Origin: Nonomuraea solani
GTDB taxonomy: Bacteria > Actinomycetota > Actinomycetes > Streptosporangiales > Streptosporangiaceae
Assembly (NCBI RefSeq): GCF_900108335.1
Contig: NZ_FNVT01000022.1
Span: forward strand, 62,001 to 126,000
DNA: 64,000 nucleotides
Direction: 5' to 3'
In this document: positions 15,926-24,815 of the stretch, in pieces
Layout of the letters: every line of letters starts with the position of its first letter
Numbering within the stretch: the first letter of the stretch is position 1
The notes under the pieces: model-generated
Databases searched by the model: none
Told to the model about the DNA's origin: nothing
What the model saw: only the letters and a program-made list of their open reading frames with translations
Program-made: the position numbers and the translations under genes

Positions 15926-18673
15926 CTACGTACTGGTCACCGGTATCAGGGCGTCGCCGAGCTGCCTGCGGGAGCTGATCCCGAGCTTGGTGAAGATCTT
16001 GCGCAGGTGCCACTCGACCGTGCGCGGGCTGAGGAAGAGACGCGCCCCGACCTCCGGGTTGGACAGGCCGTCCCGTACGAGCAGGGCGATCTGTCGCTCC
16101 TGCGCCGTCAGCTCGTCGCTCGTCGAGGTTCCGTTCCTGCGCTTGCGCACGGTCTCGCCCGTGGCGAGCAGCTCGCGGCGGGCCCGCTCGGCGAACGCCT
16201 CCATCCCGATCGACACGAACATCTCGTACGCGGTCCGCAGGTGGATCCGCGCCTCGGCCCGCCGGCGGTCCCGGCGCAGCCACTCGCCGTACAGCAGGTG
16301 AGCGCGCGCCAGCTCGGGGCGCAGAATCGTCCGGCCCAGCCGCTCGATCGCCTCGCGGTAGAGGCCGTCCGCGGCGTCGTCGTCGCTGACCAGCGCGCGG
16401 CAGCGGGCCAGGATCCCCTGCGCCCAGTCCGTGTCGCACGGTTCCGCCGCGTCCGCCAGCCCTTCGAGCGCCCCGCGGGCGGCCGTGTCGTCGCCGGTGC
16501 GCGCCGCCGCCTCGACCAGCTCGGGCAGCGCCCACTGGGAGACGATCACGTTGGCGCTCCGGGTGGTGGCCTGGGCCGCCGGCAGCGCGAGACCGTAGCG
16601 GGCCAGGCCGTTGTAGAGGACCGCGGCCGCCCATTGAGCGGACGCGACGCCGTTCAACTGGCCGCTGGCACCGGCCTCTTCGATCGTGGCGGCGATCAGC
16701 GCCTCGGCCTCGGCCTCCCTGCCCCGCATGGCCGTCAGCAGGAGCTCGGTGTGCCGCGTCATGGGCACGCCCGTCGCGTCGGCGACGGCATCGGCCTGGG
16801 CGACGAGCGCGGCCGCGGCGGCGAAGTCGCCGCTCAACGAGATCGGGATCCCCAGCGAATGGAGATAAAGGGGCAGCTCGGACAGGGCGCCGGCCGTGCG
16901 CACCGCCTCGACCGCCCTGGCGGGCGTGTCGGGCATGATCCGGTCCTCCCAGAGAAGCGCGCTCACACCGCACGCGGCCCAGCCCCATTTCAGGAGATCC
17001 TGTACGGGATGGTCCGTCAGCGCCTCCTTCGCCCTGCGCAACGTGGGCAGGGCGGCGCTCCGGCCGTCGGTGATGAGCAGCGCATAGCCCTCCAGCACGA
17101 GGTCGAGGGCCCGCGGGCCGCCTTCGGGGGCGGGAAGTTCCCTCATCGCCCGCGAGATGGCCATGAGGCTGTCCCGGTTTCCGGCGCCGAACGACGCGGA
17201 GGCCCAGGCGATGAAGTACGTCTCCCGCGCCAGGTCCATGTCGAAGGGTTCCAGCCGCTGCGCGGCGGTCAGCAGCATCAGCGGCGCCTCGTTGTTGAAG
17301 CCGGTGGCGAACGTGATGTGACCGCGTACGAGGTGGGCTCGCACGCGCTGGAACTCGTCCTGGGCGTTCCGCTCCGCGATGCCGGCGAACCGGCGCGCGG
17401 CCTCGATGTCGCCCGCCCGGAGGCCGGCGTCGGCGGCGGTCAAAGCACGTTCGGCGCGCCGCGAGGGGTCGATGGTCAGGGCCACGGATCGTTGCAGGAA
17501 CGCCGCCGCGGCGGCCAGCCCGCCGCGTGCCTGGGCGCGGCCGGCGACGCGTTCCAGTTCGGCGGCGACGCTCTCATCGGGCGCGGCGGTGGCGGACGCG
17601 AGGTGCCAGGCGCGGCGGTCTGGGTCGGCCCGCGCGTCGGTGACCTCGGCCAATGCGAGGTGGACCGCCCGGCGATCCTCCTCCTTCGCCGACCCGTACA
17701 CGGCCGACCGCACGAGCGGATGACGGAAGATCACCCGTACGTCGAACTCCAGCAGCCCGTCCGTCCCGCTCGCCAGGACGGTCGCCGGGGTGACGCCGAG
17801 CCGTTCGGCGGCCCGCCACACCAGCGAGGGGTCGCCGACCGGCTCGGCGGCGGCGATCAGCAGGAGCAGCCGGGTCTGCTCGGGCAACCCGTCGATCCGG
17901 GCCAGGAAGCTCCGCTCGATCCGGCTCGGCAGCGTGTCGGCGTCCAGGTGGCCGGAACCGCCCGCCACCTGGGTCACGGCCAGCTCACGCGGGAGCTCCA
18001 GCAGGGCCAGCGGGTTGCCCCTGGTCTCGGCCACGAACCGGTCGCGGATGTCCTGATCGATGCGTACGTGCGTCACCGAGTCCAGCAGCGCGTGCGCGTC
18101 CGCGGCCTTCAGCCCGGTGACCTCCAGCTCCGGCAGTCCGAGCAGGTCCTGACCCCACTCGCGGGAGCCGAAGACGAGGGCGACCGACTCCGCCAGCAGC
18201 CGCCGGGCGACGAACCCGAGGACCTGCGCCGAGGCCCGGTCCATCCACTGCGCGTCGTCGACCACGCAGAGCAGCGGGCCTCCTTCCGAGGCGTCCGACA
18301 GCAGGCTCAGGACGGCCAGGCCGACCAGGAAGCGTTCTGGCGAGGCGCCTCCGCGCATCCCGAACACCGTCTGGAGCGCGTCGCGCTGCGGCACGGGCAG
18401 GTTCTCCAGGCGGTCGAGCAGGGGCGCGCACAACTGATGCAGGGTGGCGAAGGCCAGCTCCATCTCGGACTCGACACCGGCCGCGCGCAACACCCGCATG
18501 CCGGTCGCCGTGCTCTCCGTGTACTCCAGCAGCGCCGACTTTCCGACTCCCGGCGCGCCGTGCACCACGAGCACGCGGCTCTCTCCCATGCGGACGGCCA
18601 CGATGAGCTGATCGAGAAGAGCACACTCCCGCCCCCGCCCGAGCAGCTTGGTGCCCCGCTTACGTCGATCCAC
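15926..18673 (-). CDS. LAL-type LuxR-family transcriptional regulator
   Basis: A 915-residue ATP-dependent regulator of the LAL (large ATP-binding LuxR) class. The P-loop GAPGVGKS lies at residues 39-46 and the Walker B stretch LLCVVDDAQWMD near 134-145. A long helical TPR-like middle covers about 330-840, and a C-terminal LuxR helix-turn-helix follows (LTAQERQIALLVRDGLSNPEVG, TVEWHLRKIF). LAL proteins activate pathways such as antibiotic or sugar metabolism genes. The target here is unknown, with the SDR gene downstream as one candidate. I start at GTG 18673, preceded by a G-rich site, because upstream codons lack homology to the paralogue. It is the intact paralogue of the damaged gene at 11.6-13.1 kb. 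Confidence 0.9.
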   Translation of the reverse strand: MDRRKRGTKLLGRGRECALLDQLIVAVRMGESRVLVVHGAPGVGKSALLEYTESTATGMRVLRAAGVESEMELAFATLHQLCAPLLDRLENLPVPQRDALQTVFGMRGGASPERFLVGLAVLSLLSDASEGGPLLCVVDDAQWMDRASAQVLGFVARRLLAESVALVFGSREWGQDLLGLPELEVTGLKAADAHALLDSVTHVRIDQDIRDRFVAETRGNPLALLELPRELAVTQVAGGSGHLDADTLPSRIERSFLARIDGLPEQTRLLLLIAAAEPVGDPSLVWRAAERLGVTPATVLASGTDGLLEFDVRVIFRHPLVRSAVYGSAKEEDRRAVHLALAEVTDARADPDRRAWHLASATAAPDESVAAELERVAGRAQARGGLAAAAAFLQRSVALTIDPSRRAERALTAADAGLRAGDIEAARRFAGIAERNAQDEFQRVRAHLVRGHITFATGFNNEAPLMLLTAAQRLEPFDMDLARETYFIAWASASFGAGNRDSLMAISRAMRELPAPEGGPRALDLVLEGYALLITDGRSAALPTLRRAKEALTDHPVQDLLKWGWAACGVSALLWEDRIMPDTPARAVEAVRTAGALSELPLYLHSLGIPISLSGDFAAAAALVAQADAVADATGVPMTRHTELLLTAMRGREAEAEALIAATIEEAGASGQLNGVASAQWAAAVLYNGLARYGLALPAAQATTRSANVIVSQWALPELVEAAARTGDDTAARGALEGLADAAEPCDTDWAQGILARCRALVSDDDAADGLYREAIERLGRTILRPELARAHLLYGEWLRRDRRRAEARIHLRTAYEMFVSIGMEAFAERARRELLATGETVRKRRNGTSTSDELTAQERQIALLVRDGLSNPEVGARLFLSPRTVEWHLRKIFTKLGISSRRQLGDALIPVTST

Positions 18674-18725
18674 GGCCCCCCGCCCGTTTGCCCCCTTATG
18701 AATACCCCCAAGACAGGTGAAACCG

Positions 18726-18971
18726 CTAGCGGAGGCGTCCCTTCCCCCGGTGCGCGCGCACCGCCACCACCGCGGCGACACCGGCGAGCACCGCACCGGC
18801 CCTCACCACGGGCCAGGCCGCCTGTCCCAGACGGAGGAACAACCGGCCGCCGGCGACCGGGCCGGGTGCCGTGCCCAGGCCCACCATGAACGGGAAGCCG
18901 CCGATGTAGCACCCTTCGAGGCGCCCGCCCACGACCGCCGAGTTCTGGCCGCCCGCCGTCTCCGTGGACAC
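18726..18971 (-). CDS. Short hydrophobic ORF, possibly a gene remnant
   Basis: An 81-codon frame on the minus strand. It begins with a glycine-rich, non-random stretch (GRLEGCYIGGFPFMVGLGTA) and ends in a single likely membrane helix followed by a basic tail. The frame continues upstream for some 15 codons (with FAIGLEPV) to an in-frame TGA near 19020, so it may be the C-terminal end of a decayed longer protein. I do not recognise a family. It ends 53 bases before the start of the LAL gene on the same strand. Confidence 0.3.
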   Translation of the reverse strand: MSTETAGGQNSAVVGGRLEGCYIGGFPFMVGLGTAPGPVAGGRLFLRLGQAAWPVVRAGAVLAGVAAVVAVRAHRGKGRLR

Positions 18972-19055
18972 CGGCTCCAGCCCGATCGCGAAGGCCCGGC
19001 CTCCTCGGGGCGCAGGGCCTCATCGAGCGGACAGTCGCCGAGCAGTTCGTTGCCC

Positions 19056-19127
19056 GGTGGCTCTTCCGGCCGCCGAGCAGGTCGCCGTTCTGGCGGCTCT
19101 TCCGACCGCCGAGGCGGTCGCGATCCT
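19056..19127. repeat. Two imperfect 36-base tandem repeats
   Basis: Copies at 19056-19091 and 19092-19127 share the frame GGNGGCTCTTCCGRCCGCCG with few mismatches. Because 36 is a multiple of three, the repeats encode a 12-residue repeat on the plus strand. Confidence 0.6.
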
Positions 19128-19261
19128 GCTGACGACCGAGCTGGTCGCGCGTGACCGCTTTGTGCGAGCCGCCTGGCGGCGCTGCTCATCCTGAGCGCCC
19201 GGCACCTCCCCGGGCGGCCGGGAGACGGTTCCGGACAGGATGCGCCAGGTGAGGGGCGCCC

Positions 19262-19401
19262 GGCTCGCCAAGCGGCCGGGATCCAAAGCTCATGCCCGCT
19301 CGTCAAGCGGCCGCAGCCCAGAGCACGGCCCCGCTCACCAAGCGGCCGCAGCCCAGGGCGCATCCGCGCTCGCCGGGCGGCGGCCGGGTCCTGGGGCGTC
19401 C
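19262..19401. repeat. Four degenerate 35-base tandem repeats
   Basis: Units begin at 19262, 19297, 19332 and 19367. The shared core is CGCTCRYCAAGCGGCCGCAG; units two and three are nearly identical over 26 bases and the outer two are more diverged. The period of 35 is not a multiple of three, so a coding origin is unlikely. There are no unique spacers, so this is not a CRISPR array. Confidence 0.7.
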
Positions 19402-19551
19402 TTCGCGGGAGGCGCATCGCGGACTCCGGGACGCCGGCGCGGTCTCCGTGGACTGCCGGCGTGGCCATCCGTCTCCCGGTTCCCGCAGGGTGCGGTTTCA
19501 TCCCGCACAACCTCCATCGCCCGAGGGAAACAGGGGCTTGGGCCGACCTCC

Positions 19552-20028
19552 CTAGCAGGTCCTGCCATTGCGCGGATCGTACGTCATGTTGCAGATCCAC
19601 ACGGCGGCGGCAACGGCACCGCCGTCGACTTCCAGGCCGTACCAATGGCGATACTGCAGGCCGTAGACCATTTCTCTCTCGCTGTTGCACGCGGGCGTGC
19701 CACCTGGCCAGTCCGGAGGGAAAGGCCAGGGAAGCGACACGCCGCCGCCGCTGCCATCGCCGCCCGCTCTTACGAAGAAGGTGTCGACTATCTCACCGGT
19801 GGAGTAATCACGAAGGCGTGCCTCGACCGCTCCTCCCCCACATACGTAGAACCGGGCGATGACCCACAGCTCAGAATTGTGCGGGATTATCGCCCCCGTT
19901 TCGCAGTAACCGTAGGAAACCTTGCAGCCTTTGATGTCGTAGTCCGCCCACGCCGGCTGAGTTCCGAGGACCAGCACAGAAAGTGCGCTTGCGACGATCG
20001 CAAGCGCAGCCCGTAGTCGTCCGCGCAT
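19552..20028 (-). CDS. Small secreted protein of unknown function
   Basis: A 158-residue protein with a clear signal peptide: basic MRGRLR, then a hydrophobic stretch ending in QPAWA, with cleavage near residue 28. The mature part has six cysteines (GCKVSYGYC, VCGGG, PACNS, ICNMT and the terminal residue), which suggests three disulfides. Aromatic residues and glycines are frequent. I do not recognise the family. AAGGAGAG lies nine bases before the ATG at 20028. The base composition is somewhat less GC-rich than the neighbours. It is divergent from the winged-helix regulator, with a long perfect inverted repeat between them. Confidence 0.75.
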   Translation of the reverse strand: MRGRLRAALAIVASALSVLVLGTQPAWADYDIKGCKVSYGYCETGAIIPHNSELWVIARFYVCGGGAVEARLRDYSTGEIVDTFFVRAGGDGSGGGVSLPWPFPPDWPGGTPACNSEREMVYGLQYRHWYGLEVDGGAVAAAVWICNMTYDPRNGRTC

Positions 20029-20090
20029 GTGCCACTCTCCTTCTCGCGCATTCCCACGGATTTACCGTCTCCTGGTGCCTGTGAGCGCGC

Positions 20091-20122
20091 CAGGGCGTTT
20101 CGATCGGGCTCGAAACGCCCTG
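20091..20122. promoter_or_regulatory. Perfect 13-base inverted repeat in a divergent promoter region
   Basis: Arms CAGGGCGTTTCGA (20091-20103) and TCGAAACGCCCTG (20110-20122) flank a six-base spacer. It lies 63 bases upstream of the secreted-protein start and 199 bases upstream of the winged-helix regulator. It follows no gene end, so an operator, perhaps for that regulator, is more likely than a terminator. Nothing else recognisable lies in 20029-20320. Confidence 0.5.
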
Positions 20123-20320
20123 TTCAGGGGGCGAAGACGCGGGGCCTGACGACGGTTGGCCTTCGTGATGGTGTCCGTTCGGTGATAGGAGCACACCGCA
20201 TGCGCGTCACAAGGCTTCCCGCCCGGTGCGTAGAGAACGGCGGGGCGGCGTTGTCTTCCTGACTGAGACGGCGCGGCGGGAGCGCCGGATATGCGGGCAA
20301 CGGGGAGACGGGGCGGGCGG

Positions 20321-21316
20321 ATGCGCATTCATTTCACGCGCGCTGACCTGGCGTGCACTCATGTGGCGAACGGGCCGGACGTGATGTGGGAGGTCGTCGG
20401 CAGCCTGCAGGCCCTGCCGAACACGTACGGAAAGAACACGTTCGGGCCGTGGCGGCGGCAGGTGCGCCACGACCTGCATCGCGCGGGTCTGGCCCGGCCC
20501 GTGCGCGACCGGCTCTTACCGGTCGCGCCCCACGCCGCCTACTACCCCGACCTGCTCACTCCCCCAGAGGGCGCGCTCGGGCTGGAAGAAGCCCTGAACG
20601 CCATTCTGAGCACGTCCCGGCGCCGATTACGCGAGGAGATCGGCCGGCTCGGCGACGGGCCCGGCCACGGCGCCTGGCTGGACGACCTCCGTACCGGCAG
20701 AGCGGGCGCGCTGGCCGAACTCGGCGACGTCATGCGCGCCTACCATCGGCTCTCGGTCGAGCCGTACTGGCCGACGATCCGCGCCTGCGTCGACAGCGAC
20801 ATCGCCCGGCGCCGCCACGCCCTGCGTGAGGGCGGCATGCACGGCCTGCTCGACAGCTTCCGCCCGAGCATGCGCTGGCGCTTCCCGGTGCTGGAGATCC
20901 CTCTCCATCCCTCCGGCCGGGACATTCATCTGAACGGGCGCGGCCTGCTGCTGATCCCCTCCTACTTCAACCGGCTCCATCCGCTCACCATCTTCGACGC
21001 CGAACTCCCGCAGGCCGTCGTCTACCCGGTGGAGCACCACCCCGAGCCGGTCCCCACGCGGCACGACACCGCCTTGGCCCGGCTGCTCGGCGACACCCGG
21101 GCCGCGGTGCTGCGAGCCGTGGCCGACGGCGGCACGACCGGCGAGCTGGCCCAGCGTGTCGGGGTGTCACCGCCCACCATCAGCCACCACACCGCCGTAC
21201 TACGCGACGCGGGCCTGATCGCCAGCCGACGCACCGCCACCACAATGCTGCACACCCTGAGCCCATTGGGCGAGGCCCTGCTCGCAGGCCGCCTGCCGAC
21301 GAGGTCACGGATGTGA
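20321..21316 (+). CDS. ArsR-like winged-helix transcriptional regulator
   Basis: A 331-residue regulator of the group with a long N-terminal domain of unknown function and a C-terminal ArsR-type winged helix. The helix-turn-helix covers about residues 270-320 (TTGELAQRVGVSPPTISHHT, then LRDAGLIASRR). The N-terminal part opens with MRIHFTRADLACTHVANGPD, typical of this actinobacterial group, and probably senses a ligand. No metal-binding cysteine motif of classical ArsR is visible. I use ATG 20321; ATG 20291, with GGGAG upstream, is an alternative adding ten residues. The ABC transporter ends convergently 148 bases downstream and the gap has nothing clear in it. Confidence 0.8.
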   Translation: MRIHFTRADLACTHVANGPDVMWEVVGSLQALPNTYGKNTFGPWRRQVRHDLHRAGLARPVRDRLLPVAPHAAYYPDLLTPPEGALGLEEALNAILSTSRRRLREEIGRLGDGPGHGAWLDDLRTGRAGALAELGDVMRAYHRLSVEPYWPTIRACVDSDIARRRHALREGGMHGLLDSFRPSMRWRFPVLEIPLHPSGRDIHLNGRGLLLIPSYFNRLHPLTIFDAELPQAVVYPVEHHPEPVPTRHDTALARLLGDTRAAVLRAVADGGTTGELAQRVGVSPPTISHHTAVLRDAGLIASRRTATTMLHTLSPLGEALLAGRLPTRSRM

Positions 21317-21464
21317 CGACCGTTGCACGGTGACGAAATCGCGCATCAAGGAGAGCCGAATGGCCGGATGGCCGCACCTCGCCACCGGGCTCACCACCTG
21401 ATGGGCGCCAGTGCGAACATGAAAGCGCCATGTCGCACTGGCCTGCGCGACGATGCCGGTAGTC

Positions 21465-23336
21465 CTACTGGTAGGCCGTTGCCTGGAGGGTGTACAGCTC
21501 GTGGTAGAGGCCGCCCTCGGCCATCAGTGCTTCATGAGTCCCCTGCTCCACGATCTTTCCGTGATCCAGGACATAGATGCGGTCGGCGTAGCGGACGCTG
21601 GCCAGGCGGTGGGTGATCAGCAGCACCGTGCGGCCGTCGGCATGGCTGCGCAGACCCTCGAACGCGGCATGTTCGGCGCGGGCGTCCAGCGCGGCGGTGG
21701 GTTCGTCGCAGATGAGCAGGTCCGCGTCGCGGTGGAAGCCGCGGGCGACGGCGATGCGCTGCCATTGGCCGCCGGACAGCTCATGGCCGTCCTTGAAGCG
21801 GCGGTCGAGCAGGGTGCGGTAGCCGTGGGGCAGGTCGGCGATGACGTCGTCGGCACCGGCGATGGCGGCCGCGGCGTGCAGGGCGGGTTCGCCCTTGTCG
21901 GTGCCCATCGTGATGTTGTAGCGGGCGGTGAGCGGCCAGCGGGTGTGGTCTTGGGCGATGACGGCGGTGCGGAGCCGGACCGCGTCGGGGTGAACGTCCG
22001 CCAGGTCGACGTCGTCCCAGAGGACCACGCCGCTGTCGGGCTGGTAGAGGCCGGACAGGATCTTGGCGAGGGTGGTCTTGCCGGAGCCGTTCTCGCCGAC
22101 GAACGCGATCACTTCGCCGCGGTCGATCTTCAACGACACCCCGGACAGGGCCGGGGTGTCGGAGCCGGGGTAGGAGAACGTGACCCCGTCGACGGCGATG
22201 CGCTCGAAGCCGGCCAGGGCCGTGGTGGCGGAACCGGCGCTCGGCGGGCGGTGCCGCTCGGTGCAGAGGTCGAGGAATCCGGTGAAGTCGGTGAAATAGA
22301 GGCCCTCCTCGTAGAGGCGGTTGGTCGCGTACATGAGGTTGGCCAGTGAGGTTTGGGCCGATTTGATGGCCAGGACGGCAGTGCCGGCGACGGCGAGCGG
22401 GATCGCGGCCACGGCCAGCAGCAGGCCGAGGGCGATGTAGACGAGCGCCGCGCCGAGGCCGCCGATGGCCTCGCCGATCAGCCGCGTGATCGTCTGCCGC
22501 CTGGCGAGCCCGAGCCGGACGTCCTGCTCGGCGGCGGCTACCGCGTCGTACATGCGCAGCAGGAAACCCCGCATGGTGAACGCGCGGACCTCGGCGGCGG
22601 CGCCTCGTTCCGCGAGCAGTTTGCCGATGATCCACTTGCGGCGGCGGGCCGGGATGAGCGCGTATTCGGTGGTGTAGCGCATGCGGGCGCCGCGGATGGC
22701 GGCCCACGAATCGGGCAGCACGGCGAGCAGGAGGAGTGGCAGCAGGGCGGGATGCAGCATGCTCAGCACACCGGCCACGGCGACGAGCCCGATGCCGGCG
22801 GTGAGCACGTCGATCGCGGCGGTGACCACGGTCGAGGCGACGTACATGCCGCGCGCGGTGGCGCGCTCGAGGGCGTCGTGGAAATCCGGATCGTCGAAGG
22901 CCACGAGCGCGACCTCGCTGGTGAGACTGTAGAGCTGCTCCTCGGTCAGGCGGGAGATCTGGGGGTTGAGGCGGGCCTGGGCCCATCCCGCGCCCGCCTG
23001 CAACGTGGCGCGCATCGCGGCGGCCGCGGCGACCAGGGCGAGGCTGGGCAGCGCGGCCATGACCCGGCCGAGGGTCGGCCCGGCGGTGAAGAGCGCGGTG
23101 AGCACGCCCGTCGTGGCGAGCAGTCCGAAGGCGGTGAAGACGCCACCGAGCAGGTTGAGGATGACCGCGCACAGGATGTCGCGGGGGTTGGCCCGCCAGG
23201 CCACCTTCATGGCCTGGCGCACGAGGGAGGGCAGGCGTCCGGCGATCGTGCGGAAGCGGACTTCGGCCATCTTGTCGGCGTGGCCGTACCAATCGGAGAT
23301 CGTGATCTCGCCCATGTCCAGGGCCTGTTCTGCCAT
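21465..23336 (-). CDS. ABC transporter, fused permease/ATPase (exporter type)
   Basis: A 623-residue half-transporter of the type I exporter class. The membrane domain covers about residues 50-350 with around six helices. The nucleotide-binding domain follows: Walker A GENGSGKTT near residue 415, Q-loop VIAQD, signature LSGGQWQRIAVARG, Walker B LLICDEPTAALD and the switch LLITHR. It probably acts as a homodimer exporting a peptide or lipid; the cargo is unknown. I start at ATG 23336 because CATACT, a good -10, ends exactly seven bases before it, which fits a leaderless mRNA; no Shine-Dalgarno is visible. An upstream extension of 65 codons is also open but has no transporter homology. Confidence 0.85.
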   Translation of the reverse strand: MAEQALDMGEITISDWYGHADKMAEVRFRTIAGRLPSLVRQAMKVAWRANPRDILCAVILNLLGGVFTAFGLLATTGVLTALFTAGPTLGRVMAALPSLALVAAAAAMRATLQAGAGWAQARLNPQISRLTEEQLYSLTSEVALVAFDDPDFHDALERATARGMYVASTVVTAAIDVLTAGIGLVAVAGVLSMLHPALLPLLLLAVLPDSWAAIRGARMRYTTEYALIPARRRKWIIGKLLAERGAAAEVRAFTMRGFLLRMYDAVAAAEQDVRLGLARRQTITRLIGEAIGGLGAALVYIALGLLLAVAAIPLAVAGTAVLAIKSAQTSLANLMYATNRLYEEGLYFTDFTGFLDLCTERHRPPSAGSATTALAGFERIAVDGVTFSYPGSDTPALSGVSLKIDRGEVIAFVGENGSGKTTLAKILSGLYQPDSGVVLWDDVDLADVHPDAVRLRTAVIAQDHTRWPLTARYNITMGTDKGEPALHAAAAIAGADDVIADLPHGYRTLLDRRFKDGHELSGGQWQRIAVARGFHRDADLLICDEPTAALDARAEHAAFEGLRSHADGRTVLLITHRLASVRYADRIYVLDHGKIVEQGTHEALMAEGGLYHELYTLQATAYQ

Positions 23337-23539
23337 GACCGAGAGTATGGACTTCGTCACCGACAGTTTTGACTTGGAGTGGGTACGGCCGGACAGGCCC
23401 CGTTGTGCACAGATGGTCCATGTTTTCGGTTCGTGGCCATATTTGTCCGATGCCGCCCGTTTGGAATCTCTATTCGATGTTTCGGAAGGCTGAATTCGGT
23501 ACGGGCCGCGACAGCACATGCCAAGCGACAAGACAAGAG

Positions 23540-23569
23540 TTGACGAGCTTATTTCCTCGTGCGCATGAT
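23540..23569 (+). promoter_or_regulatory. Candidate housekeeping promoter of the S1 protease gene
   Basis: TTGACG (23540-23545) and CATGAT (23564-23569) are separated by 18 bases and precede the protease GTG by about 50 bases. The surrounding 283-base gap (23337-23618) is noticeably richer in A/T than its neighbours. Confidence 0.5.
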
Positions 23570-23618
23570 CTGTGTTGATGATCCGGCAATTGCCCCACCA
23601 CCAACGGAGGTCTGAAAC

Positions 23619-24815
23619 GTGAAGCGATTATCGGCAATCATCCTCGCCGGCTCCCTGACTTTCGGTTTCGGCCCGGCGGCGTCCGCCGATGACGAAAAGC
23701 CGGGAGTCCAGAAGGAATCCACTCCGTTCAGCTATATCGCCCCGGCCGACCGCGAAAAACTGATGGCCCAAATACCCCTCCAGCAGGCCGCCGGCAAGAT
23801 CCGCTGGGCCGTCGAACGCGCCAAGGCCCCCGGGTTCGCGGGGATCGCGTTCCGGGACGGCCAGGTCGTCCTCTGGTGGAAGGGCTCGCCGCCCGCCGAC
23901 GTGCAAACGGCCGTCGTCTCCGCGCAGGAGAAGGCGCCCGTTCAGACCAGGAGCGCACCGCACTCGCTCGCCGAGCTCCAAGCCGCTTCGGCCGCCATGG
24001 TCGCCCGCATGCGGGCCAACCCCACCTCGCCGTTCCACACCGTGACGATTCCGGTCGACGGCAGCGGCCTGGTGATGCAGACGGAGTCGGACCAGGCGGG
24101 CGCGGCCTCCATTCTTCAGGACGTCGCCGTCCCCGTACGAGTCGAGAAGCACGAGCGGATCACCCCGGCCGGCCGGCTCAACGACAGCTCGCCCTTCTAC
24201 GGCGGCATGCGGCTCAACAACAACGACAACGGCGCCTTCTGCACCGCCGGCTTCGGCGTCGTGGCAGGCGGCGCCGAATACCTTCTCACGGCCGGCCACT
24301 GCGGAAGGATCAACGGAAGTCACAACAACGGGAACGACAGCATCTTCGTCGGCACCGCGACGCATGAACATGTCGCGCACGACCTCCTGCTGATCTCGAC
24401 CAACGCCGGCAGCCGGATCTGGGACGGCGGAGTTCCCGGCGGCCTCAACACCGGCGGCGAATTCACCAAGGGCGTCGCCGGCTGGGACTGGGCCTACTCC
24501 GGCGAGTTCGTCTGCCATTCCGGCTCGCGCAGCGGGGCCGTGTGCAGCATCCAGAATTCCGGCAACTTCACCGCCACCACGTGCGGCAACGACGTATACG
24601 GCAACTACGAGTGCTACAGCGACCTCATCTACTCCGAGCGGACCAACGGATCGCCCGCCTGCCAGGGCGGCGACAGCGGCGGCCCGGTGTTCACCCTGTC
24701 CGGGACGGCCAACGTCGTCGCCAAGGGAACGGTCACGGGCTGTGGCGGCAATGCCATGACCTACCAGGACTTCGGTACCGCCTGGCGCGACTTCGGCATA
24801 ACGACGATCACCTGA
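23619..24815 (+). CDS. Secreted trypsin-like serine protease (S1 family) with propeptide
   Basis: A 398-residue secreted protease. A signal peptide ends near residue 24 (GPAASA). A pro-region of about 160 residues follows, resembling the alpha-lytic/streptogrisin pro-domain in style. The mature domain starts around residue 190 with the histidine motif LLTAGHCG, the aspartate in AHDLLLIS and the serine motif GDSGGP near residue 350. Six cysteines lie in the mature part. The S1 pocket residue cannot be assigned confidently. The GTG start has a strong AACGGAGG site eight bases upstream. It is convergent with, and overlaps by eight bases, the lipoprotein gene. Confidence 0.9.
   Translation: MKRLSAIILAGSLTFGFGPAASADDEKPGVQKESTPFSYIAPADREKLMAQIPLQQAAGKIRWAVERAKAPGFAGIAFRDGQVVLWWKGSPPADVQTAVVSAQEKAPVQTRSAPHSLAELQAASAAMVARMRANPTSPFHTVTIPVDGSGLVMQTESDQAGAASILQDVAVPVRVEKHERITPAGRLNDSSPFYGGMRLNNNDNGAFCTAGFGVVAGGAEYLLTAGHCGRINGSHNNGNDSIFVGTATHEHVAHDLLLISTNAGSRIWDGGVPGGLNTGGEFTKGVAGWDWAYSGEFVCHSGSRSGAVCSIQNSGNFTATTCGNDVYGNYECYSDLIYSERTNGSPACQGGDSGGPVFTLSGTANVVAKGTVTGCGGNAMTYQDFGTAWRDFGITTIT

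Larger units (their letters stand above)
18972..19551. other. 580-base stretch without a recognisable gene, repeat-rich
   Basis: No frame on either strand looks like a protein I know. Several frames stay open only because of the high GC content. The stretch holds two blocks of degenerate tandem repeats (separate entries). A plus-strand frame (18964-19194) reads the first block as LPAAEQVAVLAALPTAEAV, a helical repeat that could be a relic of a coiled or helical protein, but there is no convincing start. Confidence 0.5.

Noticed and set aside
19262..19401. Repeat block considered as a CRISPR array
   Set aside because: The 35-base units are directly adjacent without unique spacers, and no cas genes are in the window.
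18803..19690. 295-codon minus-strand frame across the repeat region
   Set aside because: Arg/Pro/Ser-rich low-complexity translation, no ribosome site, overlaps the well-supported secreted-protein gene in another frame.
23337..23531. N-terminal extension of the ABC exporter frame
   Set aside because: The 65 extra residues are not transporter-like and cover the probable promoter; a leaderless start at 23336 explains the data better.
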